From assembly GCF_030704535.1 (NCBI RefSeq), contig NC_081818.1, positions 28,037,501 to 28,101,500 of the forward strand: 64,000 nucleotides of DNA. Reading direction: 5' to 3'. A program made the position numbers and the translations under genes. The notes under the pieces were generated by a model. It saw nothing but the letters and a program-made list of their open reading frames with translations, made no database searches and had not been told where the DNA came from. This DNA is from Vitis vinifera. Its lineage: Eukaryota > Streptophyta > Magnoliopsida > Vitales > Vitaceae. Numbering within the stretch: position 1 is the first letter of the stretch; every line of letters begins with the position of its first letter. This document shows positions 1-10,550 of this stretch, in pieces.

Positions 1-205
1 GTTGAATTATTCAATCTAACAAACGAGACTCATAATTTGCTCAATCCCATTTTTCCTTGTTATCAAGAAATCCACATACAAATGGCACTATAATATTTAT
101 GTAGTCACATCAGTCAAAATTTGACTTCAGAAAATGCACAATGTAGAACTAAAACTAGGGATAAATGATTAAAAGAACATGTAAAATGAAGATCAAAGCT
201 CAAAC

Positions 206-379
206 CTTTTGATTCTGAAATGGGGGTGGGTATTGGGAAAAACATCTGGGTCCGAGCTTCCGAGTCCAAGCACTCCTCTGAGAAACTGGGAAGCGAAAAT
301 GGTTGGTGGGTATTCTTGGGGTGACGGGTTTGGAGGTAGATAGAAAAGAACAGGCGTGGCAGGAGATAAAGGCTGCCAT
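206..379 (-). CDS. 5' coding exon of a probable plastid-targeted protein (partial gene)
   Basis: An ATG on the minus strand opens a 58-codon exon starting MAAFISCHACSFLSTSK. It is rich in Ser, Thr, Pro and basic residues and almost free of acidic ones, which is the composition of a chloroplast transit peptide. The exon ends in CAAAAG followed by GTTTGAG, a plausible donor, in phase 0. The rest of the gene lies beyond the left edge of the window, so the mature protein cannot be identified. A TATA-like stretch (TACTATACTATATCC on the minus strand) lies about 100 bases upstream, near 480-500. A longer overlapping reading frame in another phase spans 193-654, but it has no transit-like start and no splice logic. 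Plastid targeting is inferred from composition only. Confidence 0.5.
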
Positions 380-659
380 GGGTGTTTCACAAAAATGGCA
401 TTAGGGTTTTGAGAGAGAGAAAGAAAGGATAAGCTTTTGGGGGAGGAAACTGAGACTATGGAAGAGAATGAAAGGAGTGTGGATATAGTATAGTATTGTA
501 GTAGATACTGCGGCCAGGTCGGCCTCATGCTATGGATAAGATAACTATTTGGATTTTGAGATTGCGTACTTGAAGGAACTGAACATGGGCTTGAGAGCAG
601 GTTGGGCTTTACTAGGTGGCCAAGATCATCCCTAAAAAATGAGCCCACAGACACAAGGA

Positions 660-1521
660 GGCAAGCTACCCACTTGTGAGTGGCGACTCAAACGATGGCC
701 TTCATTCGTTTGAGAAATAAGCAATACACAAATGGGTATTGGTTAAAACAGAGGATGGTAGTTCAGACTTAGAAAGAGTCCTAAGAGAGAGTCCTAGGAC
801 AAAACTCTGATAGAGTCCGAGTCCTGAGGAATAAGATAGGTCATTTTCCAGGGGAACTCTTCAACATGGCAAAATAGGGTTAGGATGTTGGGATTGAGCC
901 ACATGGGCCCACCATGGTACCAGGATAGAATGCTATGCGGGCTTAAGGCTTGGTCTTGAGTTTGACTCATGGGGACGTCTCCTTAGTTGGAACAAATAAA
1001 CAATCAATAAACAATTGGTGTGATTGACGGTCACGGTTCTGGGCCTTGGCCTTTCCTTTAAAAAGGTGTTAAGCGTCAACCATGATAGGTCCAATCCCAA
1101 CAAAAAACTTGTACCAGGAGTTGGTTAAATATAAGGTTTAATCCCAGTTTCAATTCCTCCTGAGAACGCCTCCTTAAAGGAACAAATAAATAATTTGTGT
1201 AATTAAGGAGTCACGATCCTGGGCCTCTGGCCTTCCTTTCGGAGGTGCTAAGCTCCCAACATAGGATTCTTTATATAATGAAGTGTAAAACCAATAAAGA
1301 ATCATTTAAAAGAAAACCAAATCCTTGATATTATGAAGTTGCATCTGCATACGACTGAATGGCCTTATTTCTCGACATCAATCTAAACATGAGAGGCAAC
1401 TGTGTACAACTCAAACTAATTGGTCTGTGTGTGGTACTACTCCCATTAAAAATAATAAACCTAAAACTATACTAACAGAAAGAAAAATCTAAAAGCACAC
1501 AGCCCAAAGAAGAGGGTGAGA
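660..1521. other. Intergenic region with a SINE-like direct repeat pair
   Basis: This stretch separates the partial gene on the left from the 3' end of the SWEET gene. No protein-coding frame is supported. It holds the imperfect repeat pair at about 950-1262. The last 200 bases are probably 3' UTR of the SWEET gene on the minus strand. Confidence 0.5.
950..1262 (+). repeat. Pair of imperfect direct repeats resembling tRNA-derived SINEs
   Basis: Two copies of about 115-130 bases occur in the same orientation, starting near 955 and 1145. They share GGAACAAATAAA, a GTCACGRTYCTGGGCC block, a following TGGCCTT-CCTTT, and end in a GGTGYTAAGC motif. Just before the shared body of the second copy are an A-box-like CCAGGAGTTGGTTAAA and a B-box-like GTTTCAATTCC, similar to a tRNA internal promoter. 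This suggests two SINE insertions or a dimeric SINE. No terminal A-tract or clean target duplication was found, so the class is tentative. Confidence 0.4.
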
Positions 1522-3822
1522 TCAAGCAGCAGTGTTTGCAGCAGTAGCTTGTGGTGTTGGTTTATTTAGTCTCTTAGGGCTAGCCAGCTCCACTTCAGAA
1601 GACTTCCCCTTCTCTTTGCCCTCTTTGTCCTTTGGAGTAGACTTGTAGTAGCAGGCATATAGGATCAGCTGTATAGCCCCTGACACTGCTCCCAGCCCAT
1701 TCCCTATCTGTAAAGACCCAAAGCACCATAACTTGTTTAACTTTAAGAAGAGTGATGAAAAAATAAATTAAATTAAATTAATGAGATTAATTAATTATGT
1801 ACCGTGATGTAGAGATCAAACTGGATGAGAGCGTAAGTGAGCCAAATGACTCCATTAAGGAAGTTGGTTAGTGAAAGATAAAATGGCATGTATTCCACAC
1901 TCTTTGTTGTGATCACCTTTTTCTGTTCAGGAATTGACACGCTTTATTAATACTAATATATATATGTATATGTATATATGGGATTGAAAATTAAGAGACG
2001 TACCATGACGGTGAGGGGTGAAGCATACATGAGAACTCCGAAGACAACACAGAAAATCCCAACCAAATTAGACCTTGAGGCATGGGTGTGGAGTTTTGTC
2101 AGTGTCACCACAACGACAGCAGCCATGAAAGCCAATTCCAGGCAAAGCACACCTATTACCTTCAACTGCATACCAACCAAGCCGTATCCCATGAAGATTC
2201 AAACAATAACAATATGATTTATTTACTATAAATAAAACCTTCCTGGACTCTATCTGATATCGATTTACAGCCATGAAGATTAAAAGGATAACAGTGAGAT
2301 TTCTTTTCTATTAATAACAATCAATTGCAAGAGTCCAAAAAAATCCAAAAAACCTTCCATACCCGTATTTTTATTTTAATCAAAGGGGATTTTGTTTGAT
2401 ATCAGTACTATAAATCCAAAAAAAAAAAGTTTCCATATAAAATAGGAATCCTCTGAATTCCTAAAAATAATTTAAATTTCATATATTCATTGATCAAAGA
2501 TAGTATCTAAAATGGTATATCATGATTTCTTTTCTAACAATTAATAGCAAGAGTCCAAAAAAATCCAAATTCAAAGTGAAACCCTTCATACTCGTATCTT
2601 TATTTTAATCAAAGGGGATTGTCTTTGATATGGTATATCATGATTTCTTTTCTATTAATAATAATTAATCGAGCCCAAAAAAATCCAAATTCAACATGAA
2701 ACTCTCTTTACTCATATCTTTATCCTAATCAAAAGGGATTATGTTTGATATCACTACTACTTGTTCTCAAGAAAAGTATAAATAAGAATCCTTTAAAAAT
2801 AATTTAAATTTCATATATTCACCGATCAAATATATAGTATATAAAATCATCAAAGATAATACATCTTTGCCCAAAAAAAATATATGAAATATAATTAATA
2901 AAAAAATATTGTAAAAGCCATAGTCATATTCAAATCAATGTAGATAACAAACATTATTATATCAAACAACTCAAATTAAATCACTATCAAACGAACTCTA
3001 AAATTTAAAATTCAATCATGATTCATGACGTAATCATATATCCAATCATGATTCATGACGTTACCCATAACCCATATTGGATTTCAATTTTCAACAACCT
3101 AACAACCTGTGATTCGTATTCATATTCATTCGGTTCAGATGGGAAGTAAGTTAAAGAGAAGAATGAAATGATTTGACGCATACCCGGCCTTTGTTGGGAG
3201 CAAATACGAAATAGATGGTGAGGTAAATCAACTCGACTGCAAGCCCAATGCTGTTGATGGTCACCACCAGAGTACTGTTTGGATGGACTACTGGTAGTCC
3301 ATAGAAGATCCAAAACATGCAGTTCATCACTGTGGCTAGGTACGGATCTGGACTGAACTCCTCCACTGATCTCTTCTTCCATATTCTCCAAAATGTTGGA
3401 CTGCAACCATAAACACATACAATCGCTTCAATTTAATTATTAACAAAACAAAATAAAAAAGGAAAAAAAAAATCCAAATCTTCTCTTCCGAGCAGTTAAC
3501 TAATCTTGTTTGGATAGCAAGAAAAAGTTAGCCCCTCGTTATAGTGATCAAAGACGTACGACGGAGAGGCGAATAGTGCGAAGGAGATGACATTCCCTGT
3601 ACCGAGAGAAAAAAAAAAAGGTTAGTTATGATCTCAACATTAATGAGAAAGAAGAAAAACTTCACAGCAAGAACTTCACCAGAAGATCTTGAGTTTTCTT
3701 TTCCCACCTAATTTTCTTCCTAACCAAACGAGAAAAGCATACCGTCCAAAACGCAAAAGGCTCAAAATAAAGAACATACCAATAATACCAATCACAGTCC
3801 GAGCCGTGTCTGCTCCAGTCAT
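1522..3822 (-). CDS. SWEET: SWEET sugar transporter, clade II (SWEET4/5/7-like), six exons, 254 aa
   Basis: Passive sugar uniporter of the MtN3/saliva family in the plasma membrane or tonoplast. Exons on the minus strand: 3822-3780, 3596-3560, 3400-3184, 2165-2004, 1922-1803 and 1707-1522; all introns are GT-AG and the frame is unbroken. The protein starts [20 protein letters not shown] and has two MtN3 repeats (about residues 8-95 and 130-215) giving seven predicted membrane helices. Family blocks are visible: [11 protein letters not shown] in repeat one, MYASPLTVM and KSVEYMPF around the linker helix and start of repeat two, and [14 protein letters not shown] in repeat two. The hydrophilic C-tail (about 40 residues, Lys/Glu then Ala/Thr-rich) faces the cytosol. 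Length and the six-exon layout are normal for SWEETs. The starting [15 protein letters not shown] and VVHPNST resemble clade II members, which mostly carry hexoses. The exact paralogue cannot be fixed without a tree. Confidence 0.93.
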
Positions 3823-3905
3823 TTTCAAAACAAGAACGAAAAACAGACCGTGAAAGAGAAAAGACAGGAGAAGAAGATGGAGATGAGTTATATCATATCT
3901 GTGTA

Positions 3906-3913
3906 TATTTATA
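3906..3913 (-). promoter_or_regulatory. TATA box of the SWEET gene
   Basis: The minus strand reads TATAAATA here, about 85 bases upstream of the SWEET start codon. Transcription would begin near 3875 and give a short leader of about 50 bases. Confidence 0.6.
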
Positions 3914-5940
3914 CTTGGTGAAAGAGAAAAAAGAATTGGATCGTGACTCGATCTTTGTGTCCATTCCAAATTCGAATGCAACCAAAAATCTTCATTCTGT
4001 TACTCATTTTTCAAATTAATTTGCTCTTTTTTCCATCTACCAGATAACATTTCGATTATATTTCTAATTAAATATTAATTAGTCAAATTTACTTTCAAAG
4101 GAAACTTTATATTTGTGATTTTTTATTAATTAATTTTATCTTTATCCATCTTATCCTTTTTCAAAAAGATTTTTTTTGGTCCTTTTTAATTAGATATACC
4201 CAAATACAAATTGGTCACCACCTACTAAAGATGGATAAAAGATATATAAAAGTAGTAAAACTAGTTTAAGTTTTTATTAATATCCATATTTTTATAATAT
4301 TTATAAAATCATATAAATATTCAATAAAATTAATATTATCCTCAATTTACATATTGGTATTTATCTATTTATTATATATTAGTTTGAATTATAATAGAAT
4401 ATATAATTTGAATTAGAGTACAAATTTACTACTAGTTTGAATTACAAGAGGAGATAGAGTTCGAATCGTAGTAGAACTCAAATGTATTTGCATGTAAATA
4501 TCCATCATCATAAATGAGAATAATATGTCATATTTTATTTCTTTATAATAAATAGTATTAGAAATTATTAATTTAATATTATTGTTATTTATTTGTAACA
4601 AAATAAAATCAATCAATGTTAATATCTATATTTTATAATATTTATAAAAATATATATAATTTATGATTTTGTTATATTATTAATATTCATATTTTATTAA
4701 AAACTATTTATTTATTTATTTGTAATTAAAAAAAATTGTTTTTTAATAAGACATGAATTAGATTTAGTTTACATTATATAAACTAAATTTACAATTTTTG
4801 TTTTTTTATAAAATAAAATAAAATTTATTTTTAAAAACAACTTATCTAGAAAAGTCTTTAATCTTTTAATATTTTAAAAATAACTTGTATTAGGTAATCA
4901 AAATACCTCGAAAGAATTAAAATTGAAATCTCACTTACAAATGGGATTTTATTTCTATTGAAATTACTTTTAACTTATTTCTTATCCATTTATTAAGGTG
5001 TGTTTACAGAGAACGAGGAATAAGAATGAATATTTTGTTTACATTTTTATTCCGCGTTAAATGAATAGGAATGAATTTAATAACTCTAATTCTTGTGTTT
5101 GGATGATATAGGAATGTAATAATTTGTTTTTATTTCAATATGAAGTAAATTATTAATAATATTCGTACATTTGGTTTAAAATAATTTTTATTTTTATTTA
5201 TTTTTAAATCTCACAAGGTACATAGTTTGAAATAACTTTTTATTTTCGTTTAAAAAAATTCCTTGAAATTTTCATTTTTCTTTTTGCTAAATAATAAAAA
5301 ATTATTTGGGCATGTAATTTTAAAAAAAAAATTATACAATTATATGGTTGTTATCCTTTATAAACAATTTTAAAAAACAAAGTAAAATAAAAAAAAAACT
5401 ATTCTTTTATTTTTTTTAATTAGAGAAAATGAATTTCAAATCAAATGACACTTTTTATTAAATTTATTAATAAGTTTAATAATTTTAGAAAATAGTTTAA
5501 AACTCAAACTATATATATATATATATATTTATATAGACTATAAAAAATAGTAGACATAATTAATACTTTAAATTCTTTAATAAATCTTGTAATTTTTAAG
5601 AATAATTTGAAATTCAAAAAACTGATTAATTGGTTATAGATTAAATAAAATAATTTTGAATGCCATCTTGATAATTGAATAATAAATGTATGCATAAAAT
5701 GAAATTTTTGGCTCATTTATACTTTAAAAAAATAATTTTTTTTGTTTTTATATTCATTTAAAATAGAATGGTATCAACAATTATTAATTTTGAATTATTA
5801 TTATTTATTTTTAACAAAATAACTCAATTAATGTTAATATCTATATTTTTATAATATTTATAAAAATATATAATTTATGACTTTATTATATTATTAATAT
5901 TCACTTTTACTAAAAATTATTTATTTTTAATAAAACATGA
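3914..5940. other. AT-rich gene-free region upstream of the SWEET gene
   Basis: Very AT-rich sequence with no credible gene. A block of roughly 110 bases near 4617-4725 (TTAATATCTATATTTT then TTATATTATTAATATTCA) recurs near 5830-5945 with small differences, so the two are copies of one dispersed repeat about 1.2 kb apart. A possible inverted-terminal element begins near 4997. Confidence 0.5.
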
Positions 5941-5944
5941 ATTA

Positions 5945-6172
5945 TCGACAGAATTTAAATACAAGGGGAGTTTGATGTACGCAACCAACCTTGAATCTAC
6001 CAACAATCTCCCCTCGAGACCCTTGAGGTTGACCTCGATTCTAATATAATTTATAGGATCTTAGGTTTTACCAACTTTTCTGAAAGTAATTACTATAAAA
6101 AAAAAATATGCATACCTCATGATATTCGAATACAAAGGGAGTTAATAAATGCGGCTAACCTCCAATTTGCCA
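5945..6172 (-). mobile_element. Truncated miniature LTR retrotransposon (TRIM-like), copy 1
   Basis: On the minus strand an LTR-like start (TATTGGCAAATTGGAGG, near 6172) runs to a degenerate primer-binding site (ATTAGAATCGAGG, near 6040). It is followed at once by a purine tract (GAGGGGAGA) and a second LTR start (TGTTGGTAGATTCAAGG, near 6005) that breaks off near 5945. The two LTR starts share the order TTGG-CARATT...GGTTRGYYGCRT...AACTCCC-TTGTATT. Fewer than 60 bases separate binding site and second LTR, which leaves no coding room. This is the TRIM layout. The element is the same family as the copy at 10515-10885 but more decayed. Confidence 0.55.
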
Positions 6173-6600
6173 ATATTATTTTTAAAAATACCTTGATAAA
6201 TCAAAATATCTTAAAGTTTGATTTCTTTTCCATTAGAATAACTTTTTATTCCATTCTCATCATTATTTAAGTTATTGAAGTACGAGAATGAAGATGATTG
6301 AGATGTCTATTCTCATTCATTTCCATATATTAAACACATCCTTAAATTATTCAAACATGGGAATAAAGGAGAAAATGAATGAGATACCCATTCTCATTCC
6401 TCATGTACATCAAACATGTCCAAAGAGTTTAAGGTATTACATAAAAAAAAGAAAAAGAAATTGAGGAATTTTGTTATTTTATTTGCTCGAATTTCAATAT
6501 TTGAAATTAGTATATAGTATATACAACATTTTTGTAATTAGGATATGATAAAAGTATCAAACCGATGAAGGCATTGTTGCTGGCCGACAGCACTACTGCT
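6173..6600. other. Gene-free AT-rich segment
   Basis: No coding frame is supported. It contains two short segments rich in CATTCTCATTC (near 6258 and 6310, again near 6388) that resemble the subterminal parts of a MITE. The first TRIM copy lies immediately to the left. Confidence 0.4.
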
Positions 6601-6853
6601 CACTGCAATCAAATCCAAACCCACGTGTGATATGAGAATTGGAGAAGTGGGTGTGCTGCGTTTATAGCCTTATTGACCACATCGGCGGTCACTGCAAATT
6701 CAATCCAATCCCATGTGTGATTTGACAACTGGGTGTGCTGCGTTTATATCCTTATTGACCAAATCGGCGCCAATGCAAATCCAGTTGAATACCACGTGTG
6801 ATTTCAGGAGTCGGTGTGCTGCTGCGTTTATAACCTTATTGACCAAATCGGTG
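6601..6853 (+). repeat. Three-unit tandem repeat (about 81-89 bp) with a G-box in each unit
   Basis: Units begin near 6601, 6690 and 6771. Each has CACTGCAA-TCAATCC (or variant), then a CACGTGTGA or CATGTGTGA core, then GGTGTGCTGCGTTTATA-CCTTATTGACCA-ATCGG. Units 1 and 3 carry a perfect CACGTG palindrome (6622-6627 and 6793-6798); unit 2 has CATGTG (6712-6717). A (TA)n microsatellite follows at about 6882-6902. The array has higher GC than its surroundings and could be the remnant of a promoter or a minisatellite. No intact gene follows it. Confidence 0.8.
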
Positions 6854-7490
6854 GGGGTGGTGAACCCAGTCGGTATTATTGTATATATATATATATATAT
6901 ATAGATGGCTTGAACCTCCCATCATCCATGGAGTGGAATGGATGGAGTTGGTAGTAGTGCTCAGGTCAATGCTGCATAAGCTTGAAGAAGTTGGGTTTCC
7001 TCACGAACATATATGCACAGGCCTCACCACTTGCTCTTTCTCTTCCTTTGAGTCTCTCTCCTCTCGTGCAAAAGGAAAAGGACCTTACTACCATTGGTAT
7101 CATGACGGGTGTGTTTTGGGTTTTTGAAGGGGCTCGGACCGTTGGGGTTGATGACTAACCCTATTCAATCGGAATTATGAAATAACCAACCCGGAATTCA
7201 ACTACTTCTAATTTGAGGTATTTAACTTAAATCCAATCTTTTTTCTCTAAGGTCAAGCTGAGTTATGTTGGTAGAGTTATATAATTCAAAATCCATATAC
7301 ATTTATATGAAAATCTAAATAGCAAAAAGATAAAATTTTAAGATAACAATAAAAATATAAAAATAAATTTATATATCTTTTAAAAATAATAATAAAGAAG
7401 CATATATTATAATAAAAATTTGATATTTTTCATAAAAAAAAATAAAAAATACTATTACAAAAAATATATATATATAATCTGTCTTGGGAG
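6854..7490. other. Unassigned segment with (TA)n tract
   Basis: A (TA)n microsatellite at about 6882-6902 precedes a stretch of ordinary GC (6905-7130) holding an open frame of about 75 codons that I do not recognise. After it the sequence becomes AT-rich again. The open frame could be a gene fragment, but nothing marks it as functional. Confidence 0.3.
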
Positions 7491-7494
7491 TCCA

Positions 7495-7507
7495 TGGTAT
7501 CAGAGCC
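7495..7507 (+). promoter_or_regulatory. Initiator-tRNA-Met primer-binding-site motif
   Basis: TGGTATCAGAGCC is the complement of the 3' end of plant initiator tRNA-Met, used to prime reverse transcription by many plant LTR retrotransposons and by caulimovirids. It reads on the plus strand, whereas the pararetroviral reading frames next to it read on the minus strand. It therefore belongs to a rearranged junction or to a different element. Confidence 0.6.
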
Positions 7508-7519
7508 ATGGTGGAATGA

Positions 7520-8300
7520 GACATCAAGGGAGAATATAATCTGTTTGGTGCTCCATAAGCAGCTGGATTTCTTCAGTAGCAGATTTGGTTGGTAGAGGAT
7601 CAATCTTTTTAAAGTAGAAGATCTTATGAAAGGGATCTACAGAAATAAGATAACCCATGTTCTTTGAATAGACTTCGAAGTCCCTACTGATGACTAGCTT
7701 TCCAATGCTTGATCTGGTTGATAAGTGATTCAGCACAGATATCAGGTTGTTCAAGAGGGTAGGATAGTAGGGTTGGTCTTCTGTTATGATAATAGAAAGA
7801 AATATAGTGTTGTGCTAGGAGAAGACTGTCATCTGAGATCCATTTTGGAGTTTTGCTGATGATGATGGTATCAACAAACTTCTTGTTCATCTTAAAACCT
7901 TGAATTAGCTCTAATGCTACCTTTCTTCCAAAATTATTTGCTTGGATGGGGTCTGAGCAAACCAGTTGGTGAACTAGTCCATAATCTAGAAGTAATTCTG
8001 GAGTCAGGATTAATTCCTCATTCTTAAAAAAGAGACTGATTGACTGGTAGTACTGCAAATCTAGGCAAACCTTGTTGATAGTAAAGTTTCGATTGTATTT
8101 GCAAACAAACTTCCTGATGCCTTGCTGGTGAAGAAGAGGTTCTTCAATAAATATGCAAGTCTTAGAACCATCAAACTCCATATCTTTTACTAGTTTTAGG
8201 CCTGGGACATGTAGACCAGCTATGGCTATAAATAAATATGGAGGTCTTGAAGATAGGCAGAGAAAGAGCAAGTTGTTCATAGAACATGCCAGTTGACATC
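7520..8300 (-). pseudogene. Unknown pararetroviral protein remnant (second-ORF position)
   Basis: A 198-codon open piece (8280-7684) and an overlapping shifted continuation down to about 7524 form one protein-like stretch, with phrases such as LHVPGLKLVKDMEF and FGRKVALELIQGF. It lies downstream of reverse transcriptase and RNase H in the same orientation, the place where florendoviruses have a second ORF of unknown function. A movement-protein origin, which would need a rearrangement, cannot be excluded. The region 8300-9340 shows further protein-like but stop-ridden sequence. At least one frameshift and several stops break it. Confidence 0.45.
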
Positions 8301-9341
8301 ATGCACACATCCATGATGTTCACCAGCATATGATAATCATGAAGCTTAAAGCAAATGACTCATCATGGCAGAGGACTTCACTACAAAGAATAATTTCTAA
8401 AATCATCAATGATAGCTACTTGACAACCCAATGTTTTCACATTTGAAATGAACCCCAATTATTTTCTACCAGCAGTCAGATCTCCATTAATACAATGAAG
8501 AAAATAACATGCCCTCTAGAATAAATCAAGCTTTTCTCCATCCATTGCAAAATTTTCTGATTCTTAATTGTTTGGGGTTGAACCAAATGCAAAGAACTGT
8601 AATCACTGTCACTTCCAAACTCAGAGACCACAGACTTGGGAAATGTTTTTGCCCAGGCTGGCCAGGATTCCAGTAAAATGTCTCTGTTTTAAATATTAAG
8701 ATACAGTTTTTCGTAACACTTTTTCCATCAGCACAAATAAGGAACCATCATCTCAGGAGCATCAAGGGATCATTTGATTTACATGAACTCCATGTTTTAT
8801 AGAGCCCATCAGTGACTAAAATCCACCACTTGAGGGGGTCAAGTGTACAAAATATGAACCAGAAACTTCAAGTTTTAACCATCAGATTTAAATTCCTAAT
8901 AGAAACAGGTTGTAAAGTTTTCCACCAAGTTTAATCAAAATCACATCTGAAAAATTATTATATCAAGCTCATTTTAGACTTTTAACTCACTTCTTTATGA
9001 CTAAGGATATCCCCAACCCCACCCCCACAAGGGTTTGACGCATAGGGGAAATCCTAGCATATCATGTAATTATTTTAGTGCAATTGATCTACTAACTACA
9101 TAGTGCACCCTGATGTTTTTTGCTCTTTAGATCATGTTTTAAGAGAAACCAAGAACCCATGCATTCTGAATTATACAGTAACTCATTATACATCTGATAA
9201 ATAATGTTGGGAAATGTTGGGAAATTGCTTATTCTCATCATTTCCCAGTGGGGAAAATGGGGCTTGGACCTTAAGCAAATCCGGATGACTTTTGAGAAAG
9301 TCAACTAATTCTAGTTTTCTTTTCAAAGTCCTGCACATTTC

Positions 9342-9653
9342 CTACAAATCACAAAAACTTTTATAAACAGTTAAGGAGTTAATGTCAATAGAGGAAGGAT
9401 TTGTGGGGAAGAAATCCTCCATAGAAGGTAGAGAACTCAAACTTGTTTCATAATCCCAGTTAGGAATGGATTGCTTAGGGATTGCTAAAGGAATTGGATC
9501 TTTGGAAAAGCTGCAAGAACCTGCAACTTCAAAATGTTCATGATAAAGTGGCATGAATTTATCAGAAAGAGCTAGATGAGATTTCTTAATAGGCCTAAGA
9601 GGTTGTTTTTCTTTTTTGGAGGCCATAATCTTGTGCATCCTGCAAAAATTCAA
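9342..9653 (-). pseudogene. Coding remnant downstream of the pararetroviral RNase H
   Basis: About 100 open codons lie directly after the RNase H end, in a shifted frame. The stretch starts Lys-rich (ASKKEKQPLRPIKKSH) and becomes Ser/Pro-rich. I do not recognise a domain. By position it is either the C-terminal tail of the polymerase polyprotein or the start of the next viral reading frame. It is interpreted only by context. Confidence 0.4.
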
Positions 9654-10550
9654 GAGTTAAGAAATCAGGGATTGAGTTATTTTCTCCTTTAATGTACTCA
9701 ATTTGAAAATCAAAATTGCTTAAAATAGCTTACCATCTAGCAAAAATATGCGTAGAAGCTATATTCTTAATATCCTTTTGTAAAACTAATTTTGCAGATT
9801 TGCAATCAACTCTTAATAAAAATGTTTGATTTAAAAGATCATCTTGAAATTTTGAAATACATAAAACAATGCTTAAAATCTCTTTTTTAATAGTGCTGTA
9901 GTTGAGTTAGACATTATTCCAAGTTCTTGAAGTATACCTCACCAACTTCTCTTAGTTATCCATTCTTTGCTTAAGAATCCCACCATAACCTATGTTTGAG
10001 GCATCGGTCTCAACAACTTTAAAGGCTTCTGGATTAGCTAGGACAAGACATGGTAGAGTCTTGACCCTGGATTTAACTATCTTGACAACCTTGGTGTGAT
10101 CCTCATTCCATGGAACAAGATTTTTCTTAAGTCTTTGTCTCAAAGGAGCATAAAGCTGGTTTAAATCTTGAATAAAGTCTAACACATAATTAAGGCTTCC
10201 TAAGAAACATTGTAATTGTTTTTTATCTTTAATTTCATCAGGAAACTTATCAGCAAACTCTATTAACCTTTGAATTAGGGTAATGGTTCCTTGATGAATA
10301 TGATGACCTAAGAATCTGATCTTAGTCTGAAACAAGTTCATCTTAGTGGCTGATAAGCTTAAACCATTACTCTTGACAGTCTGAACAAACTTATTGAGAT
10401 GTTTCCAATTCTGCTCTATAGAATCAGAGTACACTAACACATCATCAATATAGGCGATGATGAAATCAGTAGACTGGTTAAAGATTTCATTCATTATGTT
10501 CTAGAATTCTGAAGGTGCATATATATATATGGTTTCAGGTTAAAAGAAGT
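9640..10550 (-). pseudogene. Pararetroviral reverse transcriptase-RNase H remnant
   Basis: The longest open piece (180 codons, 10494-9952) covers the palm and thumb of the reverse transcriptase, with the catalytic YIDD box about 15-20 residues in, and the first RNase H strand with its catalytic Asp in ETDAS. Just upstream an in-frame TAG interrupts the conserved segment before the palm, preceded by a (TA)n interruption near 10519-10530. Downstream, RNase H similarity continues to about 9640 through at least two stop codons. The gene is therefore dead. Continued similarity past the stops shows that this is decay of one frame and not a boundary. Confidence 0.75.

Larger units (their letters stand above)
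7508..10550 (-). mobile_element. Endogenous pararetrovirus (Caulimoviridae, florendovirus-like) fragment, decayed
   Basis: The minus strand holds pararetroviral coding sequence in the order reverse transcriptase, RNase H, then a long downstream coding stretch down to about 7520. The polymerase has the caulimovirid pattern (active-site YIDDVLVYS, later FLGSLNY and an RNase H start ETDAS followed by GYGGILKQ), and no integrase is visible. The upstream half expected in a full genome (movement protein, coat, protease, N-terminal polymerase) is missing: the sequence is cut at about 10550, next to a TRIM element. In-frame stops and frame changes are scattered through the rest, so nothing here can be an intact virus. 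Assignment to florendoviruses rests on overall resemblance and on host type; another caulimovirid genus is possible. Confidence 0.75.

Noticed and set aside
193-654. 153-codon minus-strand open frame
   Set aside because: It overlaps the better-supported exon at 206-379 in another frame. Its upstream part has no recognisable features, while the shorter frame has a transit-like start and an in-phase donor.
6879-7127. 82-codon plus-strand open frame
   Set aside because: The start overlaps the (TA)n repeat, no domain is recognisable, and no splice continuation was found.
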